In this document: in pieces, positions 1 through 5,566 of the stretch
Layout: the number at the start of each line of letters is the position of its first letter
Numbering within the stretch: the stretch's first letter is position 1
Assembly (NCBI GenBank): GCA_001564035.1
Contig: LKMX01000026.1
Coordinates: 1-9,129, forward strand
Reading direction: 5' to 3'
DNA: 9,129 bases
DNA from: Nanohaloarchaea archaeon PL-Br10_U2g27
Lineage (GTDB): Archaea; Nanohalarchaeota; Nanosalinia; Nanosalinales; Nanosalinaceae
The notes under the pieces: generated by a model
What the model saw: only the letters and a program-made list of their open reading frames with translations
Databases searched by the model: none
Told to the model about the DNA's origin: nothing
Program-made: the position numbers and the translations under genes

Positions 1-324
1 CAGTTCGCCGTAGTTTAGGAGGTTTGCATTTTCTACGCGTTTTTTGTTTGCAGCTTCTAGAGCTTCTCCAACGCCTGGCGTGCTTTTGTGATTATCGAGT
101 TCTGCTTGTTTGATGTCTTCCCATGTGGAGTCGGTGTCAAGGCCTTGTTCTTCTTCTGTTGTATCATCTGCCGTGTCATCGCTCGTGGTGTCGTCGTAGG
201 AGGTGTCATCTGTTGTTTCGCCGGGACCTTCGTCTGTGCATCCTGCTATTGCTCCGGTTGCTCCGGCGGCTGCTGCGGCTTTTAGAAAGTTTCGTCTGCC
301 GAGTTTGGTATTGTTCGAATCCAT
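1..324 (-). CDS. Tat-exported lipoprotein, N-terminal 108 residues (gene truncated by window edge)
   Basis: The reading frame starts at ATG 324 and stays open for 108 codons to the window edge, so the C-terminal part is missing. Residues 9-15 read GRRNFLK, an exact twin-arginine (Tat) motif. An Ala/Gly-rich hydrophobic stretch follows (16-27), then a lipobox ending in AGC with the candidate lipidated Cys at residue 29. Residues 30-68 form a low-complexity Asp/Thr/Glu linker typical of halophilic surface lipoproteins. From about residue 69 a more ordinary, probably helical sequence begins (WEDIKQAELDN...). The protein is therefore predicted to be exported folded and anchored outside the membrane. 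The visible part is too short to name the mature domain; substrate-binding proteins and redox enzymes are common cargo of this signal type. It lies 62 nt downstream of paralogue B and probably has its own promoter. Confidence 0.85.
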   Translation of the reverse strand, partial: MDSNNTKLGRRNFLKAAAAAGATGAIAGCTDEGPGETTDDTSYDDTTSDDTADDTTEEEQGLDTDSTWEDIKQAELDNHKSTPGVGEALEAANKKRVENANLLNYGEL

Positions 325-340
325 GTGTTACAGGCCTCGT

Positions 341-352
341 ATAGTTAAGTAA
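341..352 (-). promoter_or_regulatory. Weak TATA-like box for the lipoprotein gene
   Basis: On the minus strand this reads TTACTTAACTAT, centred about 22-25 nt upstream of ATG 324. It is the only AT-rich element in the 62-nt gap at roughly the right distance for a leaderless archaeal transcript. It matches the TATA consensus poorly, so the call is tentative. Confidence 0.35.
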
Positions 353-386
353 TAGTAGTAACATTGATGTTTTTATGTGTTTTGGT

Positions 387-686
387 TTAGTGGTTTTGTT
401 GGTATGTTTGCCAGTGGTATCGTAGTTGTTTCCAGGTTTTGTGGATTGGGTCGTTGATTTGGAGGAAGAGGTGTTTCCATTGTTTGTTGGTGTGTATTTT
501 GATGCAGGGGTGGATGGAGCCTGTTTGTAGTTTGAGGCCTGTTATTTGTGAGTAGTGTGCTTGGTCGATTATTTTTTGTTCTGGGTATTTGTTGAGTATG
601 TTTTCCCAGTTGCCTTTCTTTTTTCGGTGGAAATGGTTTTTTTCTATGTGTATGTTGCCGAGTTGGGATTTGATTGTGTTGGCCAT
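387..686 (-). CDS. Unknown small basic protein, paralogue B (99 aa)
   Basis: The family is not recognised. The frame is open far upstream of ATG 686, but the true gene is the last 99 codons, because these align end to end with the 101-aa product of 1400-1705. Shared features are S-x-LGN near the start, K-x-H, W-x-x-IL, D-x-A, GS, W-x-x-x-F, DP-x-x-K, L-x-Y and an identical C-terminal QNH. A weak AGGA site lies 4 nt before the ATG. The protein has only about 5 acidic residues against many Lys, Arg and His, so it is strongly basic, unlike its acidic paralogue and unusual for a salt-in halophile. The coding strand is poor in G and rich in A and C, giving many Asn, Gln, His, Thr and Lys codons. 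The gene follows the coiled-coil gene by 68 nt with no clear TATA box, so the two may be co-transcribed. A nucleic-acid-binding role is possible from charge alone, but no motif supports it. Confidence 0.7.
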   Translation of the reverse strand: MANTIKSQLGNIHIEKNHFHRKKKGNWENILNKYPEQKIIDQAHYSQITGLKLQTGSIHPCIKIHTNKQWKHLFLQINDPIHKTWKQLRYHWQTYQQNH

Positions 687-720
687 TTTTTCCTTAGAAG
701 TAGAGGGGAGAAGAGGTTTT

Positions 721-746
721 GGGGGAAAGGGGGAAAAGGGAGGGGG
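721..746 (+). other. G-quadruplex-type motif between two genes
   Basis: The plus strand carries four G-runs in the order G5-A3-G5-A4-G3-A-G5, and a further GGGG lies at 704-707. Loops of 3, 4 and 1 nt fit the classical quadruplex pattern. The whole 704-746 stretch is nearly all purine on this strand, so it could also form a triplex. The transcript of the minus-strand genes carries the C-rich complement, starting 8 nt after the stop of the coiled-coil gene and ending ahead of paralogue B. No other tract like it occurs in the window. Confidence 0.6.
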
Positions 747-754
747 TTTTTGGT

Positions 755-1351
755 TTATGGTTTTTTTCGTTTTTGGTCGCGTAGTGCTAGTGCTTGGTTG
801 ATTGGTTTGTCTTTGTGTTTTTCTGCTGTTTCGAGTATTTCGTTTACGCGGTTGTTTCCTGTTCTGCGGGGTTTTAGTTCTCCTCGGAATAGGTTGCTGA
901 GGTCTTCCCATTTTTCGGTTCTGATCATTTCTTGTACGTCTTCTCGTTTGAGTACGTCTATTACTTCTTTTCTGTCCATTTCTTCGATTTTTTGGACTAT
1001 TCCGCGGTCTTCCATCAGGTTTTGTTTTCTTTTGACTGCGATGAGGCCGTTTACGACTCTTAGTGCGTCCATGAGTTGTGCGTGTTCGTTGTGGTAGATG
1101 CTCATTTCGTCTTCGAGGCTTGCGATTTCTTCTGCTAGTTCTTCTTTTAGCAGGTCTTCTGTGCTTTCTCTTAGTTGTTCGAATTTTCTTCTTCTTTTTT
1201 CGGCTAGGCCTTCGTGTTTGTTTCTTTTGATTTCTAGGTCTGCCTTGAGTTCTGACCGTGTTTCTCTGAGTTCTTCTAGATCCATTTCGCTGATTTTTAC
1301 TTTGTTGTCGTGTGTGAATCTGTCTACTACTCTGCTTAGTACGCTGACCAT
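755..1351 (-). CDS. Coiled-coil protein, possibly ESCRT-III/CdvB-like (198 aa)
   Basis: ATG 1351 is preceded by a strong TATA box 28 nt upstream, which fits a leaderless start. The product is highly charged and mostly helical. Residues about 22-85 form a long amphipathic, heptad-like coiled coil (ELRETRSELKADLEIKR..., then EELAEEIASLEDEM). A second helical segment spans about 86-135 (NEHAQLMDALRVVNGLIAVKRKQ). A basic C-terminal tail ends in RDQKRKKP. There is no signal peptide or membrane segment. The order of a basic first helix, a long coiled coil and a segment resembling the archaeal CdvB pattern (YxNExxxLxxxLxxV) suggests an ESCRT-III/Snf7-like fold. That reading is a guess from pattern; a generic coiled-coil scaffold is equally possible. 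Paralogue B follows and paralogue A precedes, so the gene sits between the two members of one unknown family. Confidence 0.75.
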   Translation of the reverse strand: MVSVLSRVVDRFTHDNKVKISEMDLEELRETRSELKADLEIKRNKHEGLAEKRRRKFEQLRESTEDLLKEELAEEIASLEDEMSIYHNEHAQLMDALRVVNGLIAVKRKQNLMEDRGIVQKIEEMDRKEVIDVLKREDVQEMIRTEKWEDLSNLFRGELKPRRTGNNRVNEILETAEKHKDKPINQALALRDQKRKKP

Positions 1352-1374
1352 GGTTAATCAGTTGGTTGTTAGAA

Positions 1375-1383
1375 TGTATAAAA
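1375..1383 (-). promoter_or_regulatory. TATA box of the coiled-coil gene
   Basis: The minus strand reads TTTTATACAT, centred about 28 nt upstream of ATG 1351. This is the normal distance for a leaderless archaeal promoter. The T-run just ahead of it may also help end transcription from paralogue A, whose stop lies at 1400. Confidence 0.65.
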
Positions 1384-1399
1384 ACTTCGCTTTTTTCTG

Positions 1400-1705
1400 T
1401 CAGTGGTTTTGTTTGTAGGCGTTTACTCTGTAGTTGAGTAGTTTTGCGCATTTTCCTGTGGGGTCTTCTGCTTTGAAAAACATTCTCCGCCATTTACCGC
1501 TTATTTTCAGTTTTAATACGTTGTAGACCGATCCTTTTTCCCAGTCCACTTCCTCTATTTTGTCGAATGAGGCCTTGTCGACAAGTTCTTCTTCTGTGAA
1601 GTCGTCCAGTATTTTCTCCCATTCTTCGCTGTCTCTCTGGCGTTCTATGTGGTGTTTTGTGACTGCTACGTTCCCTAGTTTTGATTCGAATTCTTTGTAA
1701 CTCAT
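1400..1705 (-). CDS. Unknown small protein, paralogue A (101 aa)
   Basis: The family is not recognised. The gene starts 4 nt after the stop of the citryl-CoA lyase gene, so the two are almost certainly co-transcribed. The start ATG 1705 has only a weak purine-rich stretch ahead of it. The protein is soluble and acidic in its first half (DSEEWEKILDDFTEEELVD, residues 25-43) and more basic in its second half (KLKISGKWRRMFFKAEDPTGK, about 64-84). It has no membrane segment, and its single Cys rules out a zinc site. It aligns along its full length with the product of 387-686, including the C-terminal QNH, at roughly one third identity by eye. Trp and Phe in W-R-R-M-F-F and the following DP are the best-conserved core. 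Nothing ties it directly to citrate metabolism except position. Confidence 0.8.
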   Translation of the reverse strand: MSYKEFESKLGNVAVTKHHIERQRDSEEWEKILDDFTEEELVDKASFDKIEEVDWEKGSVYNVLKLKISGKWRRMFFKAEDPTGKCAKLLNYRVNAYKQNH

Positions 1706-1709
1706 TTTT

Positions 1710-2411
1710 TTATTCTTCTCGGTATTTGCCTTCGATTCTTCTGAAGTCTTCTTCGTCCATTTCTTCTCTGACGTGTGCGACTAGGCCTGGTGTGCGTGCT
1801 ATTATGAAGAATCCTTTGCCCAGTTCTGGTTCGAAGCCTAGGTCGCTCATCGTCCCTGCTATTGCTCCGTCCACGTTTAACGCTAGATGGGTTTTTTGTT
1901 TTGCGAACTCTTCCTGTATGTCCAGTATTTTCTCGGTGTTTTCTTTTTTTAGGCCTAGTTTGTCTGCTTTTTCCAGTATTTTTTGTGTTCGCGGGTCTTG
2001 GTCTTTGTAGATTTTGTGTCCGAGGCCTGGTATTTTCTCCAATTTTTCTATTTTTTGTTTTACTATTTTTTCCGGTGTTTTCTGTGATTGGAGGAGTTGC
2101 ATGCATTGTTCGATTGCTCCGCCGTGTTTGTTTCCTAATGCTAGTATTCCGGCTGCTACTGAGGTGTTCATTGCGTTTCCTCCGCTTTGCACGGTTCTGG
2201 AGGCGACTGTGGATGGGTTGCCGATTCCGTGGTCTATGCAGCTGGAGAGAATGTTGTTGAATAGTTCTGATTCTTTTTCGGATGGTTTCTCTCCTTTCAG
2301 CAGTAGGTATATTGCGTCGGAGAATGGCATGTCCATTACTTTGCTTAGTTCTGTGCCTCTTATCTCTGCGTTTTCTCCTGTTGAAGAGATTGATGTTTCC
2401 CAGTCTCTCAT
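1710..2411 (-). CDS. ccl: Citryl-CoA lyase (citrate synthase-like fold), 233 aa
   Basis: The protein belongs to the short citrate-synthase-like family that includes citryl-CoA lyase and the C-terminal module of ATP-citrate lyase, which cleaves citryl-CoA to acetyl-CoA and oxaloacetate. Visible signatures are W-E-T-x-I-S at the N-terminus, IRG (17-19), SCIDHG with His61, RTVQSGGNA (72-80), KHGGAIEQ with His96, GLGHKIYKDQDPR with His132, LNVDGAIAG with Asp181, and FFIIARTPGLVAHV with Arg206. His61, His132 and Asp181 match the catalytic positions of the lyase module of ATP-citrate lyase. At about 230 aa it lacks the large extra domain of true citrate synthases (370-430 aa). TTG 2432 and GTG 2423 are also in frame, but ATG 2411 is preferred because a TATA box lies 28 nt upstream and family members begin close to the W-x-T-x-I-S motif. 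It follows the two ligase-subunit genes and precedes paralogue A. Confidence 0.88.
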   Translation of the reverse strand: MRDWETSISSTGENAEIRGTELSKVMDMPFSDAIYLLLKGEKPSEKESELFNNILSSCIDHGIGNPSTVASRTVQSGGNAMNTSVAAGILALGNKHGGAIEQCMQLLQSQKTPEKIVKQKIEKLEKIPGLGHKIYKDQDPRTQKILEKADKLGLKKENTEKILDIQEEFAKQKTHLALNVDGAIAGTMSDLGFEPELGKGFFIIARTPGLVAHVREEMDEEDFRRIEGKYREE

Positions 2412-2434
2412 TTTTTTTATCACGTTTAACAAAA

Positions 2435-2443
2435 AAATATTAT
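2435..2443 (-). promoter_or_regulatory. TATA box of the citryl-CoA lyase gene, next to a T-rich stop region
   Basis: The minus strand reads ATAATATTT followed by more T, centred 28 nt upstream of ATG 2411. The surrounding stretch 2431-2458 holds T-runs of 5 to 7 on the minus strand, which could also terminate transcription from the ligase genes. The lyase gene thus has its own promoter although it lies only 56 nt from the gene before it. Confidence 0.6.
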
Positions 2444-2467
2444 CAAAAAGATTTTTTTCAAAGGGTT

Positions 2468-2896
2468 TTAAGGCCCTAGCTTGGTTGAAAGCCTGTTCAT
2501 GTAAGTGTTTTCCCGTTTTTCAAGGTCTTTTCGCAGCGTGATCTTTGCTTTGGCTGTTTCTGAGAGGATTGTCTCTATTTCGTTCTCCCAGACCTTGTCT
2601 ATGTAGGCTTCAGGCCTGTCTATTTCTTGGGAAGGCTCTATGTAGAATAGGAGGTGGAAGTCATCGGTTTCAAGGTTTTTCAACAGTTTGTATCCTCTGT
2701 TTTCGAACTCTGCTTCCAGTATCTCGAACTCGCTGTTTTCCCGTCTCTCTGGTTCTCCTTCTTCTAGATAGTCTTCGGCGTGTTGCTCGAATATGTCTAG
2801 GTCCCAGAGATCTCCATAATCTGTGCCGGAATCTATTCTCCAGATTCGATTGTTTGCTTCGTGGTATGTTGTGCGGTCTATGTCGATGTTTGTCAA
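2468..2896 (-). CDS. Unknown acidic protein in the citryl-CoA operon (142 aa)
   Basis: The family is not recognised. The gene starts at TTG 2896, whose last two bases lie inside the TGA stop of the preceding ligase alpha gene (TTGA overlap). No ATG or GTG occurs in frame until near the C-terminus, and a GAGGGAG ribosome-binding site sits 5 nt upstream, so the TTG start is well supported. The protein is soluble and strongly acidic, with no Cys, signal peptide or membrane segment. Residues 17-35 contain a Trp/Asp-rich patch (RIWRIDSG...YGDLWDLD), followed by acidic helix-like sequence and a short beta-like stretch (DDFHLLFYIEP, about 78-88). The C-terminal third is helical and charged. Close translational coupling to the CoA-ligase subunits suggests a partner or regulator of that enzyme, but no motif shows a function. 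Confidence 0.75.
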   Translation of the reverse strand: MTNIDIDRTTYHEANNRIWRIDSGTDYGDLWDLDIFEQHAEDYLEEGEPERRENSEFEILEAEFENRGYKLLKNLETDDFHLLFYIEPSQEIDRPEAYIDKVWENEIETILSETAKAKITLRKDLEKRENTYMNRLSTKLGP

Positions 2897-3780
2897 AGTA
2901 TCTCCCTCAGTTTAACGCCTATTTCGTGGTGTACATCTACAATATGCGCTCCGGATTCTTTTAGAGCTTTTTTCTTGTAGCTAGGCCTCTCCATTTCTTC
3001 CCGTATTATTGCGCCGGCATGCCCGTACTGCTGAGAGGGCAGGGACTCTGTAAACTCTCCTGCGATAAAACCTACTACAGGTTTTGAGAACTCTTCCTCG
3101 ATGTATTTGGCGGCTTCCAGTTCGTATCTTCCTCCGAGCTCGCCGAACATTACTACGGCTTCGGTTTCGTCATCGTTTTCAAACAGTTTCAGGCAGTCTT
3201 TGAAGGTTGTGCCTGCGATGCGGTCGCCTCCAAGGCCTAAAGCTGTTGAGACTCCGAAGCCGGCCTGTTTTAGTACGTGGGCTGTTTCGGTTGTCATTCC
3301 TCCGCTTTTTGACATTATCCCTATTTTTCCAGGCCTGTAAACTTTTTCCGCGTTTTCTCCGCCTATAGGCCCTAGCTTGTTTTTCTCCGGTGATATTATC
3401 CCTACTGATGTGGGGCCTACTACTCTTGCGCCGATCTCTTCAGCTTTCCTGTATATCTGCCATGAGTCTTTAACGGGTACGCGCTCTGTGATAATATTTA
3501 TTAGAGGTATTCTGGCTTCTAAGGCTTCGAATGCTGCGGATTTGGCTGCGGATGGAGGTACGTAGATGATTGAGGCGTTTATTTCTGGATGTTGTTGTAA
3601 AGCGTCTTTTACTGTGTTGTATACTGGTGTTCCGTAGACTTCTTGCCCTGCTTTTCCTGGTGTTACGCCTGCTACGACATCGGTTCCGTAATCGATCATT
3701 TCCGGTACTTTTTCGCTTGCTTCTCTACCGGTTATCCCTTGTACCAGCACTTTAGTGTCTCTGTCTACAAGTATGCTCAT
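2893..3780 (-). CDS. CoA ligase alpha subunit, SucD family, of citryl-CoA synthetase/ATP-citrate lyase type (295 aa)
   Basis: The gene starts at ATG 3780, overlapping the TGA of the beta-subunit gene (ATGA); an AGAGG site lies about 10 nt upstream. The N-terminus SILVDRDTKVLVQGITG is the usual start of the SucD CoA-binding domain, with YVPP at 73-76. The flavodoxin-like ligase domain follows (GPTSVGIISP, 122-131; GKIGIMSKSGGMT, 151-163; GLGGDRIAGTTF, 182-193; GELGGRYE, 213-220). QYGHAGAII carries the phosphohistidine His254. SGGMT and GGDR are typical of ATP-citrate lyase, where succinyl-CoA synthetase has SGTLT and GGDP (from memory of the families). With the adjacent citryl-CoA lyase gene this favours citrate as substrate. 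Plain succinate-CoA ligase (sucD) or malate-CoA ligase remain possible. The length of 295 aa is normal for SucD. Confidence 0.88.
   Translation of the reverse strand: MSILVDRDTKVLVQGITGREASEKVPEMIDYGTDVVAGVTPGKAGQEVYGTPVYNTVKDALQQHPEINASIIYVPPSAAKSAAFEALEARIPLINIITERVPVKDSWQIYRKAEEIGARVVGPTSVGIISPEKNKLGPIGGENAEKVYRPGKIGIMSKSGGMTTETAHVLKQAGFGVSTALGLGGDRIAGTTFKDCLKLFENDDETEAVVMFGELGGRYELEAAKYIEEEFSKPVVGFIAGEFTESLPSQQYGHAGAIIREEMERPSYKKKALKESGAHIVDVHHEIGVKLREIL
2902..2908 (-). promoter_or_regulatory. Ribosome-binding site deciding a TTG start
   Basis: The minus strand reads GAGGGAG, 5 nt before TTG 2896 and inside the last codons of the ligase alpha gene. It supports the non-ATG start and translational coupling of the 142-aa gene. 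Confidence 0.6.
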
Positions 3781-4907
3781 TTTTTCTGTTCCTCTATCGT
3801 TTCTAGTAGTTTTTCTGAGGCCTCTGTCATTGGGAGGTCGTTTCTGTAGAGCTGCATGTTCAGATCGAGCGAGTCTCGTGTCTCTTCCAGTAATTGGAAG
3901 GCCTTGTCTGCGTTCGGCCCGTCTCTGCGCACTACTATCGGGTAATCTGGCGTTAGTTCTTCTAGTGCCTGGCAAAATCCTTTCATTGTCCTGTAGATGT
4001 CGGTATTGTTCGCTGTTCCGCCAACGTGGAGCAGGCCTTCAAGCCCGGGTTTTGACATTATTACTTTGCTGAGTTTGTATACTTTTTCTGTTGGAGGGTT
4101 TCCTCCGTATTCGGTGTAGTTTGCTGGTTTTAGGCCTTCGGCTATTACTGCGTCCATGTTGGTGAGTGAGGCGCCTCCTCCGGCCAGCATCATGCCAATG
4201 TTTCCGTCCAGTTCTGTGTATTTGCCGGCTACGCCTCTGTGATCGTTTTCGTCGATTTTCTCTGCTTTTTTCTCTCTCAACGTTTTTGCACGTTTGAATC
4301 CGGTTCTTTCTGGGTACTCCTGTTTGTGTCTGAATCTTGCGTCGCTGTCAAGCTCCATTTTAGCATCTACAGCTACAAAACTTCCTCTTGGTGTTAGGGC
4401 TAACGGATTTATTTCCAGCATTTTCGCGTCTTCTTCTTGGAAGGCCTTGAAGAGTTTGGTAATTGTTTTGCAGAGTTCTGGAGCTTCTTTTTCTGGTAGG
4501 TCTTGTTTTTCCAGGAATTTTTCGAACTCTTCGCTATTGCCGTGTTGTATCTGCATTTTTTGTGTCTGTCTCTTTTCTACTCCGGTTCCTCCGTCTCTTG
4601 AGAATATTAGTGTGGGGCTGCGGCAGATGGTGTCGTAGATGAAGGAGAGGTAGTATTCTTTTGCTATGTCTATTTTTTCTTCTACAAGTATTTTCTCTGG
4701 CTTCTGGCCGTCTATCTCTGTTTGTTGAAGTGTTTCGGCCTTTTTCTTTGCGTCTTCAAGATTTTCTGCGAACTTTACGCCGCCTTTTGCTTTCCTGTTT
4801 TTTGAAAGGACTTGTGCTTTGACTACGTAGCTCTTGCCGCTGTTTGGAGGAACTTCTATACTGTAGTTTTCTAGAATTTTTTTGGCCTCTACTTCTAATA
4901 ATTCCAC
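3777..4907 (-). CDS. CoA ligase beta subunit, SucC family (ATP-grasp), of citryl-CoA synthetase/ATP-citrate lyase type (376 aa)
   Basis: This is the nucleotide-binding subunit of an acid-CoA ligase. The ATP-grasp domain shows VVKAQV (28-33), a changed glycine loop SKNRKAKGGVK (35-45; E. coli SucC has GGRGKAGGVK), ILVEEKIDIAKEYY (73-86), EINP (165-168) and DAKME (181-185). The C-terminal domain has LDGNIGMMLAGGGAS (233-247), ANYTEYGGNPP (262-272), HVGGTANNTD (294-303) and VVRRDGPN (325-332). AGGGAS, ANYxEY, GGxxAN-x-T and VRRxGPN are close to human ATP-citrate lyase, where SucC has GGGATKERV and GGIVRCD. The enzyme may therefore activate citrate rather than succinate. The start is GTG 4907: no ATG is in frame before an upstream stop, and a TATA box lies about 27 nt ahead. 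Downstream it overlaps the alpha gene by 4 nt, which fits a complex with matched subunits. Confidence 0.88.
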   Translation of the reverse strand: MELLEVEAKKILENYSIEVPPNSGKSYVVKAQVLSKNRKAKGGVKFAENLEDAKKKAETLQQTEIDGQKPEKILVEEKIDIAKEYYLSFIYDTICRSPTLIFSRDGGTGVEKRQTQKMQIQHGNSEEFEKFLEKQDLPEKEAPELCKTITKLFKAFQEEDAKMLEINPLALTPRGSFVAVDAKMELDSDARFRHKQEYPERTGFKRAKTLREKKAEKIDENDHRGVAGKYTELDGNIGMMLAGGGASLTNMDAVIAEGLKPANYTEYGGNPPTEKVYKLSKVIMSKPGLEGLLHVGGTANNTDIYRTMKGFCQALEELTPDYPIVVRRDGPNADKAFQLLEETRDSLDLNMQLYRNDLPMTEASEKLLETIEEQKK

Positions 4908-4930
4908 GTCGACTAGTTGGAAGATGACTG

Positions 4931-4938
4931 ATTAAAAA
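4931..4938 (-). promoter_or_regulatory. TATA box of the CoA-ligase operon
   Basis: The minus strand reads TTTTTAAT, centred about 27 nt upstream of GTG 4907. The spacing fits a leaderless transcript and supports the GTG start. The same T-run may contribute to termination of the CheD-like gene, which stops at 4967. Confidence 0.55.
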
Positions 4939-4966
4939 CCATTGCAGAACTCTGTTCAATGAGATA

Positions 4967-5545
4967 TCATATTTTTGTGTCGTACTCAGGGTCGTAATCT
5001 ATTGTTTCCTGGTTCACGTCTACTGTTAGTCTTGTGTTGTGGTCGCTGTTCATCTCCCATTGATATTCTACTGTGCCAAAGAGGTCGTCCAGTCTTTCCG
5101 TCATCAGGCCTCTAATCGCCCATACTTCGCTGATCATGCTTACGTTCTGGTGGTCGTCAGACCAGTATTTAGGCTTCTCAAAGTTGGTGCCGCATGCAAA
5201 GGCCTCAAGATCGTTTAGTTCTCCTCCGTAATCGTTTTTAACAGCTATTAGAAAGGGATCTAGTTCTTCGTTCAGGAACTGTTCTGGATCATAGTTCTCG
5301 ATCGGGGAGTGGAACATGTAACCTGTTTCAGGGCCTACTATGCCGATTACTGCGCATTCGTCGATAGGTCCTGAGTCCAGTACTCCTTCAACCGCGCCCC
5401 ATTGTTTTTCGCCTTCGTGTTCTCCGGTTACTTCCTGCACTACGTCTTCTTCTAGGACTCCGTTCAATGTTAGGCCTAGTTCCGCCATGTATTCGGATGG
5501 CGAGTAACTTTCTGTTTGTGTTGCTAGCGTGTTGTTGTCATTCAT
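4967..5545 (-). CDS. Acidic protein with a CheD-like deamidase pattern (192 aa)
   Basis: ATG 5545 is chosen over an in-frame GTG four codons upstream, because a TATA box sits 27 nt before the ATG. The protein is very acidic and soluble. Its order of motifs resembles the chemoreceptor glutamine deamidase CheD. S-x5-C (Ser58, Cys64) stands where CheD has T-x5-C. MFHSP with His79 follows 15 residues later (17 in Thermotoga CheD). An amphipathic helix leads to NDLEAFACGTNFEKP, comparable to CheD ERLEAKIAGGASMF. The end TRLTVDVNQETIDYD resembles CheD ARSVEYNIETGKL. These are pattern matches made from memory, without a profile search. If right, it is a Cys-His thiol enzyme acting on glutamine side chains, but no chemotaxis gene lies nearby. 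An unrelated halophile-specific protein is the alternative. It is monocistronic and divergent from the adenosyltransferase gene. Confidence 0.75.
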   Translation of the reverse strand: MNDNNTLATQTESYSPSEYMAELGLTLNGVLEEDVVQEVTGEHEGEKQWGAVEGVLDSGPIDECAVIGIVGPETGYMFHSPIENYDPEQFLNEELDPFLIAVKNDYGGELNDLEAFACGTNFEKPKYWSDDHQNVSMISEVWAIRGLMTERLDDLFGTVEYQWEMNSDHNTRLTVDVNQETIDYDPEYDTKI

Positions 5546-5566
5546 TTTTTGGGTCACGTTTTTTGG

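Noticed and set aside
120..240. Cys/Gly-rich small plus-strand frames
   Set aside because: They are the antisense shadow of the Asp/Thr-rich linker of the Tat lipoprotein.
555..1097. A 180-codon plus-strand frame
   Set aside because: It lies antisense to paralogue B and the coiled-coil gene, has a Ser/Phe/Leu-rich shadow composition and no promoter. Other long plus-strand frames between 1098 and 4638 were rejected for the same reason.
687..1493. A minus-strand frame open upstream of paralogue B, giving a 368-residue reading frame in total
   Set aside because: The extra part is a Arg/Lys/Thr/Gln-rich low-complexity translation overlapping the coiled-coil gene and part of paralogue A in another frame. 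Only the last 99 codons align with paralogue A.
3781..3975. An upstream extension of the ligase alpha frame
   Set aside because: The extra 65 residues overlap the beta-subunit gene in another frame and do not resemble the family; the N-terminus at 3780 is the normal SucD start.
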